A stretch of 15,473 nucleotides of DNA from Desulfobulbaceae bacterium UBA2276 (lineage in GTDB: Bacteria > Desulfobacterota > Desulfobulbia > Desulfobulbales > Desulfocapsaceae), in contig DDWW01000040.1 in assembly GCA_002347085.1 (NCBI GenBank), forward strand, positions 1 to 15,473. The letters run 5' to 3'. Below are positions 1 through 10,000 of the stretch, in pieces; position 1 is the first letter of the stretch, and every line of letters starts with the position of its first letter. The position numbers and the translations under genes were made by a program. The notes beneath the pieces are model-generated. The model did not search any database, was not told the DNA's origin, and saw only the letters and a program-made list of their open reading frames with translations.

Positions 1-969
1 AAAGAACAAAAGACCCGGATCGCCTATATTCGGTTTGAAACAGAGCCGGGCTTGCAGGCCCAAGTAGATTTTGGCGATTTTCAAATCCAGGAGCCGGGTG
101 GCCGCACTACGACCGTCTATGCCTTTGTCATGGTCCTTGGATTTTCGCGAGGCATGTATGTCGAATATATCAATCATTGCACACTGGATTCCTTTATGGA
201 CTGCCACGCCAATGCCTTCCGTTATTTAGGCGGCATTCCGGCGGAAATTTTATACGACAACATGAAGAACGTGGTCATTGACCGCAAAGAAGGCAGGATC
301 AACTTCAATGTCGAGTTTGTCCATTTCGCCCGGCATTACGGATTCACACCGAAGGCCTGTCCACCTTACAGCCCATGGGTCAAGGGCAAGGTTGAGCGTT
401 CTATGGATTATATTCGGGAAAGGTTCTGGCGTGGCTATACGTTCACCTCGCTTGCAACTCTCAACCGGGATATGCGGATCTGGCTTGATGAGACCGCTAA
501 TAAGCGGATTCATGGAACCCACCAGCAACCGGTTATTGTCCGCTGGCTGGAAGAGATGCTACGACTCGGCGCGTTACCGGCATCTGACTATGACACCTCG
601 ATAAAACTTTATCGCAAGGTGTACAAGGATTGCCAGGTATCTTACAACACCAACCGCTATCTGGTTCCCCATCTCATGGTAGGCAAGAAGATTCTGCTGA
701 AAATCAAAAACGGGGTCATTCGTATCTTTCATGACCAGGATCTGCTGGTCACTTATCAGGAGGCGGAAGGTAAACACACCGTTGTCGGCAACCGGCTCTT
801 CTACGAACAACTCAAGCGGGACCAGGAGCAAAATCGCCGCAAGTACGGCAAGAGTAAAGGCAAGGCCACCCGAGGATTGACGACCAGCTCTCTCTTCCCC
901 CAAGTTGAACAACGGCCGACGAGCGACTATGACAAGTTTTCCCAGGGAGGTGTGTCATGGAACAACTAA
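1..969 (+). CDS. istA: IS21-family transposase IstA, 5'-truncated by the window edge
   Basis: IstA is the DDE transposase that cuts and joins the IS ends, working with the ATPase IstB. The reading frame is open from base 1, so the true start lies upstream; a TTG at 52 is internal and should not be taken as the start. The retained part holds the catalytic core: the QVDFGD motif (first Asp codon at 67-69), the YDNMK motif (second Asp at 256-258) and the KVERS motif (Glu at 394-396). After the core comes a basic C-terminal region with the YLVPH-type segment seen in IstA proteins. Only 322 codons are visible against roughly 400-500 in the family, so the N-terminal helix-turn-helix region is missing from view. 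The end overlaps the istB start, the usual translational-coupling arrangement. Confidence 0.93.
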   Translation, partial: KEQKTRIAYIRFETEPGLQAQVDFGDFQIQEPGGRTTTVYAFVMVLGFSRGMYVEYINHCTLDSFMDCHANAFRYLGGIPAEILYDNMKNVVIDRKEGRINFNVEFVHFARHYGFTPKACPPYSPWVKGKVERSMDYIRERFWRGYTFTSLATLNRDMRIWLDETANKRIHGTHQQPVIVRWLEEMLRLGALPASDYDTSIKLYRKVYKDCQVSYNTNRYLVPHLMVGKKILLKIKNGVIRIFHDQDLLVTYQEAEGKHTVVGNRLFYEQLKRDQEQNRRKYGKSKGKATRGLTTSSLFPQVEQRPTSDYDKFSQGGVSWNN

Positions 970-1739
970 CCAGTGAGCGCCTTCATGACAATCTGCAACG
1001 GCTGAAATTGAGCCGAGCTGCCGAGGTGCTGGACGCCATTGCCCTAGAGGCGGAGGAACACAAGAGTTCTTACCTGACCTTTCTTGATCACCTGCTGGAA
1101 GAAGAGGTCGCGGCCAAGGATAGTAGGCGGCTGCAGACCGCCATGAAAACCGCCGGGCTGTCCAGCGCCAAGACCATTGAGGAGTATGATTTCTCGTTCC
1201 ATCCCCACCTGGATAAAAGGACGGTCATGGAACTCTTTGATCTCTCCTTTATCAGCAAGCACGAGAATGTGGTCTTCCTCGGACCGCCCGGTGTTGGCAA
1301 GACCCACCTCGCGGTGTCTCTGGCCATCAAGGCTTGCCATCATGGGGTCAAGGTCTACTTTACCACCATGGAAACCTTGATCAGGAGATTGAAGGAACCC
1401 GGCCAGTCACGACAAAAAGCACATCTTGGCTCCAGTTTGGTTGTCGTGGATGAAGTCGGTTATCTTGCGGTCAACCCGCAGGAGGCCTATCTCTTTTTTC
1501 AATTCATCTCGGATCGATATGAGAGAAGCTCAACCATCATTACTTCAAACAAAAGCTTCGGTGATTGGCAGGAACTATTCGGGGATCCAGTGATTGCTAC
1601 AGCCATCCTTGACCGGTTTCTGCATCATTGCCGGGTAGTCAACATCAAGGGCCACAGCTATCGGCTTCGTGGTCATTCAATTACAAGATCAGTTATCAAA
1701 GAACGGGAGGACAATGCGACGGAAGATACAATAAATTAG
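957..1739 (+). CDS. istB: IS21-family helper ATPase IstB
   Basis: IstB is the AAA+ ATPase that assembles on target DNA and activates the IstA transposase. The protein has 260 residues, the usual family length. Walker A is GPPGVGKTH starting at residue 109, and Walker B is LVVVDEVGYL with Asp165-Glu166. The N-terminal ~100 residues are the helical IstB-specific domain. The ATG at 957 is preceded by a GGGAGG ribosome-binding sequence inside the istA end, and the two genes overlap by 13 bp in different frames, which suggests coupled translation. Nothing in the frame suggests decay. After the stop there are about 100 bp of non-coding IS sequence before the terminal repeats. Confidence 0.95.
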   Translation: MEQLTSERLHDNLQRLKLSRAAEVLDAIALEAEEHKSSYLTFLDHLLEEEVAAKDSRRLQTAMKTAGLSSAKTIEEYDFSFHPHLDKRTVMELFDLSFISKHENVVFLGPPGVGKTHLAVSLAIKACHHGVKVYFTTMETLIRRLKEPGQSRQKAHLGSSLVVVDEVGYLAVNPQEAYLFFQFISDRYERSSTIITSNKSFGDWQELFGDPVIATAILDRFLHHCRVVNIKGHSYRLRGHSITRSVIKEREDNATEDTIN

Positions 1740-1837
1740 TTTGGTACAAACTTACCAGGCGGGGAGAGGCCGCTTCAATTCTGTCTTGCTGTGACTACCA
1801 CAGTTCCAAGGCCTTGAGTTTCTCCGACACATTAAAC

Positions 1838-1889
1838 TGGTACATTTTCACATGACCATAATTGGTACATTTTCATATGACCATTGACA
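1838..1889 (+). repeat. IS21 right-end repeats and terminus
   Basis: Two copies of a 22-bp sequence beginning TGGTACATTTTCA and ending ATGACCAT lie at 1838-1859 and 1863-1884 with a 25-bp period. They differ at one base (CACATG against CATATG). The outer copy is followed by TGACA ending at 1889. A weaker partial match (TGGTACAAACTT) lies further in at about 1742. Such repeats are the transposase binding sites at IS21-family ends. The matching left-end copies are outside the window, so the terminus is assigned by pattern only. Confidence 0.8.
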
Positions 1890-1913
1890 ATAGGTTAAGG
1901 TTTTTCCTGAATA
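1884..1913 (+). promoter_or_regulatory. Possible outward -35 element at the IS edge
   Basis: The last bases of the IS read TTGACA (1884-1889), a perfect sigma70 -35 hexamer pointing out of the element toward the small ORF at 2024. About 18 bp further is TGAATA (1908-1913), a poor -10. IS ends that donate a -35 to the flanking DNA are well known, but the weak -10 makes activity uncertain here. Confidence 0.3.
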
Positions 1914-2023
1914 TCTTTGGATTTGGTTAATAGGAGATATCTGGACTTCCGGAAATAGGAAAACAGCTTGCCGACAGGAGATAAACCTGATGAAAAACTC
2001 AGGGAATTGTGCTATCATGAGCT

Positions 2024-2215
2024 ATGAAAAAAAATCTCCTCAGCCAGACAAACCCCTATTTGCGTGATAGAGAGAAGCGACTATCTGGCCTCGTCATTTC
2101 CGTGTGCTCGTCTTCTGCTATTGAAGGAATTGCGGCACAACCCCTCATCAAGAAATATTTGTTGAATAAAGGGCACCATCCTACCCTTCAGAAACCTGCA
2201 ACGAACGAGCAATAA
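2024..2215 (+). CDS. Small FicA/VbhA-like antitoxin candidate with S-x-x-x-E-G inhibitory motif
   Basis: This 63-residue protein begins MKKNLLSQTNPYLRDREKR and contains SSSAIEGI at residues 29-36. This fits the (S/T)-x-x-x-E-(G/N) motif of the Fic inhibitory helix (Ser30, Glu34, Gly35). In class I Fic systems a small separate protein supplies this helix; its Glu contacts the second anchor-loop Arg of the Fic motif and blocks productive ATP binding. The neighbouring convergent gene encodes a Fic protein, which supports the assignment. The orientation is odd: class I antitoxins normally precede fic in the same operon, whereas here the genes face each other and overlap by 35 bp. No good Shine-Dalgarno precedes the ATG. 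The tail after about residue 45 may be read-through into DNA antisense to fic. Function is inferred from the motif and context only. Confidence 0.6.
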   Translation: MKKNLLSQTNPYLRDREKRLSGLVISVCSSSAIEGIAAQPLIKKYLLNKGHHPTLQKPATNEQ

Positions 2216-2831
2216 TATCAGCGAAGATATTGGTCATTGGCTTGTAATTGCGATCTAATCCTTGCCGAATTGCCCCGAAATATTCTTCCTGACGTTCTTT
2301 GTCAAATCCGCTGAAATCAAGTAGAGGCAAACCTGCTTGCAGGGCCATCAATGTGGCAAGGAGTCGGGCTATCCTGCCATTTCCTTCCCGAAAGGGATGG
2401 ATGAGAATGAGCTCCGTGTGAACGATTGCCAAAGCGAAAACGACTTCCTGGCGTGATTTGAAGATACAAGGGGTATATTGGGCCAAGATTTCTTTTTCGA
2501 AATCTGCCATCAACTGCGGGATATATGCCGGTGCCGCAAACATGAAATTCCCTTTGCTCATCATAACCTGACGATATTTCCCCGCCCACTCAAACACCGA
2601 CCCCAGCCATCTGCTGTGCATTTCTAAAATATCATCTGCGGAAAACTGGCGGGTATTATCAAACTCATCCAGCAACTGATCTGTTATCTCAAAGAGCAGT
2701 TCTGTTTCGATTCGATCAATCTCCCTCTTCGTTGTGATACCCAGAAGATTTCGCAACACCTTGCCTTTTGACCCAGGCATATACTGATCGTCGATCAAGC
2801 CAGACGTAGAATAACGGCCCTGTTTTTTCAT
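2181..2831 (-). CDS. Fic-domain protein, probable AMPylating toxin
   Basis: Fic proteins usually transfer AMP from ATP to a target side chain. This 216-residue protein has the complete active-site motif HPFREGNGRIAR at residues 145-156: catalytic His145, the acidic metal ligand Glu149, and anchor-loop residues Arg153 and Arg156. The N-terminal part (residues 20-31, GSKGKVLRNLLG) resembles a common family of short stand-alone Fic proteins. I see no S-x-x-x-E-(G/N) inhibitory motif inside the protein itself, so self-inhibition (class II or III) looks unlikely, and inhibition in trans by the small protein at 2024-2215 would be needed. The ATG at 2831 is the only start available because an in-frame stop lies four codons upstream; no clear ribosome-binding site is visible. 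It is divergent from the recombinase gene, with 104 bp between them. Confidence 0.88.
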   Translation of the reverse strand: MKKQGRYSTSGLIDDQYMPGSKGKVLRNLLGITTKREIDRIETELLFEITDQLLDEFDNTRQFSADDILEMHSRWLGSVFEWAGKYRQVMMSKGNFMFAAPAYIPQLMADFEKEILAQYTPCIFKSRQEVVFALAIVHTELILIHPFREGNGRIARLLATLMALQAGLPLLDFSGFDKERQEEYFGAIRQGLDRNYKPMTNIFADIIARSLQVSEG

Positions 2832-2935
2832 AGTTTGATACTATTAGGAACTTTCGGAAGGATGACTGATCATGCTGTTATTCCAGATACACAATCCTTC
2901 CATGCGCCAGTTCACTCTACCAAAGGAGGAATGCC

Positions 2936-3772
2936 ATGAAAGTATCAAGTGCTATCAATTTCTGTCTGCAATACCACAAAATCAGCTCAAGAGCCAACAC
3001 GATTAAAAACTACACCTTTTTGCTCAGCAAATTTGGCATTGTCAACAATGACAGAGAAATGGAATCCATAGCAACTGAAGAAATCATTTCTTTCCTCGTA
3101 GGATTATCGGAAGGAAGAAAACAAAATACTAAACGATGCAGATACACAACTCTGTCGGCTTTTTTTAATCTGATTATCAATACGCTTTTACCTGAAATGC
3201 GAAACCCTTGTCAATCACCTGCCGCAAAGAGCCTTTTTCGCAAGCCCAAGACATCTCAATGTGCCATTTTTGATAAAGATACAATCGATGAAGCGATTTT
3301 CAGAACCTTGAAAATTCGCAACAGAATCATGCTTGAACTCATGGCCAGGGGCGGAATGAGAATCAGTGAGGTCCTGGGACTCAAGCCAGCAGACATTGAT
3401 GACCAAAAGCTTCTGCTTCACTCCCCAAAAAGTGGACGAGAGCGGGAGGTCGTATTTATCCCGAAAAAACTAAGCAAGCGACTCTTGGATTATGTGAGGG
3501 CCAAAGACATTCAGCTGGATCAGAGAGTTTTCCCAATCACCTATGCAGGGGCAAGAAAAGTGGTTGCAAAAATTGGAGAAATGGTCGGGATTAAACTGCG
3601 CCCTCACGATCTTCGACGGCATGCGGCGACCTATGCCTCACGATCGGGGGTGCCGATTGAAATTATCAGCAAAATAATACTCAGACATGCCGACTTATCA
3701 ACGACTCAACGCTACCTGGGCAAGGTGTCCGATTGCGAGGCAATCAGGTGGATAGAAAATCTGCATGGTTAG
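2936..3772 (+). CDS. Tyrosine recombinase / site-specific integrase (XerC/D-like)
   Basis: This 278-residue protein cuts and rejoins DNA at specific sites through a covalent 3'-phosphotyrosine. The catalytic set is complete: Arg142 (GGMRISEVL), Lys165 (SPKSGRE), His224 and Arg227 (HDLRRH), His251 (LRHADLS) and Tyr260 (TQRYLG). Residues 1 to about 90 form the SAM-like core-binding domain, and residues from about 105 the catalytic domain. No arm-binding domain is evident, so it is closer to Xer or transposon-resolving recombinases than to lambda Int. A strong ribosome-binding site, AAAGGAGG at 2922-2929, supports the ATG at 2936. Its substrate cannot be told from the window. It might mobilise the fic cassette or be a leftover of another element; no flanking att repeats were found. 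Confidence 0.93.
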   Translation: MKVSSAINFCLQYHKISSRANTIKNYTFLLSKFGIVNNDREMESIATEEIISFLVGLSEGRKQNTKRCRYTTLSAFFNLIINTLLPEMRNPCQSPAAKSLFRKPKTSQCAIFDKDTIDEAIFRTLKIRNRIMLELMARGGMRISEVLGLKPADIDDQKLLLHSPKSGREREVVFIPKKLSKRLLDYVRAKDIQLDQRVFPITYAGARKVVAKIGEMVGIKLRPHDLRRHAATYASRSGVPIEIISKIILRHADLSTTQRYLGKVSDCEAIRWIENLHG

Positions 3773-4019
3773 CTTTACTCTTAAAGACATGAAATAGCTT
3801 GACTTTCGTAAATCATAAATACAGGAGTAAGGTCCAGTTTGAGTGAGTAGGTGATTAGTGGAGGCTTCCATTGACAACTCACGGTCTTCTTTGTTGCATG
3901 TAATTTTTCCGTTTTCATCTTAACCAAAAGATGGCACAGTGTACCCTTTCTAAAAGTTCAAAAAATAATAGATTGCCGTTTCACTAAGGTAAGGTACACC
4001 CTCAATTTCGGAGGAATGG

Positions 4020-7000
4020 ATGAAACTTTTTAAGAACTATGGCTTGTCGGTGATACTGCTTGTCTTGCTACTTCTCTTGCATTTGACAGGAAAAAACTCT
4101 GCCGCTTCGCTTTTTCAGGCAAGTTTTGACTGCGTTAAGGCCTCAAGCCCCATCGAAACACTCATTTGCTCCGATGAGACCCTTGCCACTTTGGACCGGG
4201 AACTCGGCCTTCTTTTTACCAATGCGCGAACTGCCCTTGACGGAGAAGCCGACCGTCTTGCCCATTTAAAGGAACAGCGAGCATGGCTGAAATCGCGGCT
4301 GACCACCTGTCAGATTCCTCGTTCAGGTAAACTTTTAGGTGATGTGCCAGCTATGCGTGAATGCCTTATTAAAGAAATGCGCAAGCGCAATGAGATCCTG
4401 ACAGAATCATTAAAAAAGGCGGCTCCGGAAATTAAAGCCGAAGCAGCACCCTTCGATTCGCTTGTTGCCGCAAAAGTCGAGGAACTGAAAATCTCCCGCA
4501 TAACTCCCAAGGGTGATGATGTCGACAAACGAGAGCAGATCGTCTTTCAGTTTAACCGACCGGTTGTGCCCATCGGCAAAATGGACCGTGACACCGGCGA
4601 AATTCCCATTGAGATTATTCCTCAGGCAAAATGCCAGTGGCGGTGGCTCAACCATTCGGCGCTTGCCTGCAATCTTGATAAAGAAGATTATCTCTTTCTG
4701 GCAACCCAGTACAAGGTAAATGTCAAACCAGGTATTATTGATGAAAACGCGTTGACCATCAGTACTCCTGTACAGCATGAGTTCATTACCGCTCGGCCAC
4801 GGGTGTTGAGCAGCAAGCCCTACGACCCACCCGGTATTAAGGTGCCCGATTGGGACGGGCCTGGTATTCCGGTTATTGATGTTCGGTTTAATCAGCAAGT
4901 TACCTCAAGTTCAGTTGCACAATCACTCTATATTGAGGCTAAGGGTGAACGTTATGCTCTGAAAGTCACCCCGTCTGCATCTTCATATCAAGAAAAAGAG
5001 GTATCGGTGTCGCTCGATAAACGAAATTTTTGGATTAACACCTTGCAAACAAGAAATGATGAGCCGGTACAGATCCAGGATCATTCTGAGCCGGCCCGTC
5101 TTAACTGGATTGTGAGACCGCAAAAGGCACTGCCGGAGGATACGGAGTACTTTCTCAAAGTTGAACCTGGGTTGGTTTCCGCCTTTGGCCCATTACGTGG
5201 CATTGAAGACCGTATTGTTGCCAAGGGTTGGACATTGCCGACATTTTCGTTTTTAGGTGTTGAATGCACAAATAACGATAACCAAAGCGTTTTTATTGCA
5301 GTGGGTGATACCAAGGAAAAGTGTTCTGTTTTTGAAAATGTACAACTTGTCTTTTCCGCACCTGTTTATGGCAGACAATTCACCAGCGCTGACTTCCTCT
5401 CCCCACCGATGAAGTACTCAAGCAGTGTGTTGGACCCACTCAAAGAGCTTGAAAATTCAGGCCATTACTGTGGCAGTATCAACCATGAAAGAAGCAAGCA
5501 TTATAAGGTGTCTCTTCCCAAAGTATTGAAGAACAGTACTCTTTACACTATCTCCCTCAAAGGCAGTTCCCTGGAAGACAAAAATAACGAGGAATGCATC
5601 AAGGATGTGTTTGATCGATGCCTGCCTAAAGACATCTCGGCCTCCTTCAGCATGGACCGCTACCGACCAACCTTCAATTGGAGTGGCCAGTCCTCAGTTC
5701 TGGAAAAAGATCTGCAATCGGACGTCTCTCTCTACTCTGCCAATATCGATCAGGCCACCTTGGAGGGCGAGACCTTTACCGCGCAAGGGGGAATTGCCCC
5801 GATGTCGCAGGAAATACCGCTGTTTGCAAAACTCGACAGCTTTGAACGTTCTTCCTTCGGGGTGAAAAAACTGTTGGCGAACGGTTCGGGGATCGTCAGC
5901 GGTGAGATCAAATTGCAGCCGGAAAAGGCAACAATGGAGGGTAGAAAGGACTTTTTTGCACAGGTGACACCATTTCATGTCCATGCCAAGGTCGGTGAGG
6001 ATTCCGGCCTTGTTTGGGTAACCGACCTTACAAGTGGAAAGCCGGTTGACGGTGCCGAGATCACCGTCTTTGAAGGCTCTCTTTTTAGTAAGGATGAAAA
6101 GACGAAGAAAAGAGATATAGCGACAAGCAAAACAAATAACAAAGGTGTGGCATCCATCCCTGGCTATAATGCATTAACTAAAAATTCCACTGAGAGATAC
6201 CTCTCTATCCTCGTCAGTAAAGGCAAAGACTTGGCCTGTCTCCCCTTATATTCTTATGAATTCTCTATTTACCACAGAGGATCGACAAGTCTCAGTACCA
6301 GGATAGCCACATGGGGAATGACCGCCGAGGGTGTCTATCGACCGGGAAAGGAGGTTGACTACAAACTCTATGTACGCGATATGCACACCGAAGGGGCCAG
6401 ACTCCCGGAGATAAGGCAATACCAGCTCGAAATCCACGATCCAAAAGGGGCGGTTGTCGAAAAGAAAGATATCACTCTTTCCGAATTTGGCACTTATGCC
6501 GACAAATACGCTACCAGCAAGAACGGCGCCGCCGGGAAATTCAAGGTGTATCTCCGTTCCGAGAAGCCATCTCTCTTTCTCCATGCCATGGACTTTCTGG
6601 TGACTGATTATGTGCCCGCCTCTTTCAAGGTGCAGACGACACTTAACCAGCAAGTCTATAAATTTGAGGATACGGTAGGGGTCGATACGACCGCTACCCT
6701 GCATTCAGGCGGACCTTTCACCGATGCGACGAACAGATATGCCGCAACGCTCTATGGCAAGCCTTTCCGCTCTACCTATTCGGCGACTGAGGAATTTTGG
6801 TTCGGCAGCCCCTGGTGTGAACCTTATGACTGCCAAAAGTATTCTTTAATGAACAAGGATGCGCAACTTGACCAAGAAGGAAAGGCGAGCACCTCTTTTG
6901 CAGCTGACGGGCGGGAAATCGGCTTTGGTACCATGGAGGTAGAAAGCGCTGTTGAAGATGACCGGGGCAAGAAGATTGCCAATATGGCTAAGGCGGAGTA

Positions 7001-10000
7001 CTTTGGAGTCGACCGTTTTGTCGGCCTGAAAACCGAGAATTTTGTGTTTGCCGTAGGGAAGCCGGTAAAGTTCCGTTTTGTCGTCACTGATGGTAAGGGA
7101 ATTCCGGTCGAGGGAGTACATGTCAATATCGAATCCTCCGGTCAGCGATATATGGCCTATGTGGCCAAAGGGGCAGGCAACTCTTTTGTCACTCAAGCCC
7201 ATACCGAACAAGGTGTAACAGACAATAATCTGCAATTGCTATCAGGAAAAACTGCGGGGGATTTTGAAATGGTCTTTGATTCGGTGGGAGAGCATGATCT
7301 CACTGTATCCATCGAAGACACCAAAGGCCGTAGCCACACGACAAAAATAAAATTGTGGGTTACCGGGCCCGACGCGATAAGCTGGGGACAGAATAAGGAT
7401 GACGCCCTCGATTTCGTCACCCAAAAAACCAGCTATGCAGTCGGAGAAAAAGCAACAATACTCGTTAAAAACCCCTACCCGAAAGCCAAGGCCCTGGTGA
7501 CCGTGGAACGCATGGGCATCGTCAAGAGCTGGGTGGAAACTCTCGACAGCAGTCTTGCGCCAATTTCCTTTACCGTGACCGAAGAGATGGCACCCAATTT
7601 TGCCCTGTCGGTGGTGGTGTTTTCCCCGAGAGTCGACATAAAGCAAGTAGACAATTCCTTTGACCTTGGCAAACCGGAATGGCGGATGGGCTATGTGCAG
7701 ATGGAGGCTAAAGGCAAAAAGCATAAATTTGATTTCAAAATCAACACCGATATGGAAACCTACCGTCCCGGCCAGGAAGTCCATGCCAAGGTGCAGGTAA
7801 CTCCCCGCGACGGCTCAGGTATCGGACGCAGGGAGCTGACAATTGCCGTCCTTGATGAGGCGGTGTTCGATCTCATCAAGGGCGGCATGGCCTACTTTGA
7901 TCCGCAGAAAGGCTTCTACGGGACGCCCATCGATTCAGTACAAAACTACAATATCCTCCGTAAACTGGTGACCCATGCCCCGGCCACGCCGACCATGAAA
8001 GGCGATGATCCGGGCGGCGATGGGGCGATGGCCGATCGGATGCGCTCAGACCTCAAGTCACTCGCCTACTGGAACCCGGCCGTCTTCACCGATGAAACGG
8101 GCAAGGCGGAGTTCAGCTTCAAGGCCCCCGACAATCTCACCGGCTGGCGTATTCTCGTGCTCGCTGCCGACCAGAACGATCATCTTGATGTGGGATACAA
8201 GAATATAAAGGTCAACAGGCTCACCGAGATACAACCGGCCATGCCGAACCAAGTGGTCGAAGGGGACAGCTTTGTCGCCGCCTTCTCGGTGATGAACCGA
8301 ACTCCGGACAAGCGGAAGATTAAAGTGAATATCTCAGCACAGGGGACTTTGGCTGACGGCGCCGCGAAAACGGTTGAAGAAGTTGAAGTCGGGCCATTCG
8401 AACGGAAAGTGGCAAAAATAAGGCTTACAGCCGGCAAAATACCGATGGATCGTACTGTCGAAAGCGGTCAGATTACCCTGTCGGTGCAGGCGGGCGATGC
8501 TCTTGACAAGGATGCCCTTGCCCATCAACTGGTCGTCAACAAAAAGAAAAACCTCGATGTCGGGGCAAATTACGGCACCACGAGCGAGGCGCAGGTGCAG
8601 GAACCGCTCCTCTTTCCAGAGAACATCCGTACCGATATGGGCGACGTTACCCTTACCCTCAGCCCGACATTAATCGGCGACCTAGAAGGGGCCTTCCGTT
8701 TTATGAAGAGCTACCCCTATACCTGCTGGGAACAAAAACTGTCTCGGGCGGTGATGGCCGCCAACTATCAGGAGCTGAAAAAATATCTCTCCCCGGACCT
8801 GACTTGGGACGGCAGCAACGGCACCATTGTCGAGGCCATCGACTCGGCCAAGGATTTTCAGGCGCCGAATGGCGGCATGGGCTTTTTCAAGAAGGACAAC
8901 GATCGGGTCGATCCCTACCTGTCAGCCTATACTGCTCTTTGTTTTACCATGCTCGAAGGCTTGGGATATAAGACGCCGAAGACGGTGGAGGAGAAGCTGC
9001 ATGGCTATCTCTTGGAAATGCTACGCACCGATGTTATGCCCAGCTATTATTCGAAAGGGATGGCCTCTTCGGTGCGGGCGGTTGCCCTTGGCGCACTGTC
9101 GCGGGCGAAAAAGATCGACACCGATATGCTGAAACGGCATATGGAACACCTCGATCAGATCGATATGTTCGGCAAATCCCAGATGCTTGAGGCGGCCATT
9201 CGTCTGGGTAACCAGGAGGCGATTGTCGAAACGATCGCCGATAAGATCCTCAGCAGCAGCAATGAAACCGGCGGACGGATAACCTTTAACGAAAGTTTTG
9301 ACGACGGCTATAACCGCATCCTCTCATCGACACCGAGAACCAACTGCGCCGTTCTCTCCAGCCTTCTCCTCCTCAGCGACTCGAAAAAGGGGGCGGAACA
9401 GCTGCAGGATCTGCCCTATCGATTGGCACGAACCATCCGCACCATGCGTGGGCAAAAGGATCATTTTGAAAACACCCAGGAAAACCTCTTCTGCACGAGC
9501 AGTCTGGTGGATTACTCAAGGCGCTATGAAAAGGTCGAACCGAATATGGAGGTAGCAGTCTCATATGAAGGTGAGAGCCTGGGCAATACGCGGTTTGCAT
9601 CTTTTCAGGACAAACCGCTGGTGGTCTCGCACGCCATTAACGCATCTGATCCCGGCAAGCGCAAGGTCGTGGTTGTCGACAAGAAGGGGGAAGGACGCAT
9701 TTACTATGCCACCGTCATGCACTATGCCCCGCTTGCCGATCAGGAAAACAGCGTCAATGCCGGTATGCAGATAACTCGGGAATATTTTGTCGAAGATCGC
9801 AGTAGCGGAACATGGCGACTTCTCGGTCGCGAAGACAAAATCAAACGCGGCGATGTCGTGCGGGTCGATCTCTATCTGCACCTGTCGGCAGCCAGGACCC
9901 AGATCGTTGTCGACGATCCCATTCCCGGCGCCCTGGAACCGGTCAACACTGAGCTGGCCACCGCTTCACAGGTCGATGCCGACAAAGCCAAAGCCACCTA

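Larger units (their letters stand above)
1..1889 (+). mobile_element. IS21-family insertion sequence, right part (left end outside the window)
   Basis: The element contains the end of istA, a complete istB overlapping it by 13 bp, and a right terminus. The right end carries two near-identical 22-bp direct repeats (1838-1859 and 1863-1884, one mismatch), followed by TGACA at 1885-1889, where I place the terminus. Multiple terminal repeats and a CA/TG end are typical of IS21 elements. Both visible genes are intact. The left end and the target-site duplication cannot be checked because the element runs off the window. Confidence 0.9.

Noticed and set aside
1628..1855. 75-codon frame across the istB end into the IS terminus
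   Set aside because: It overlaps istB and the terminal repeats, lacks a start signal and has no recognisable domain.
1930..1950. Shared 12-base string with the region near 12836-12847
   Set aside because: Matches of this length are expected by chance in a 15-kb window on two strands, and the flanking bases do not align.
3871..3899. TTGACA followed by TTGCAT as a promoter for the macroglobulin operon
   Set aside because: With a 17-bp spacer the -10 matches only three of six consensus bases; too weak to call as a feature.
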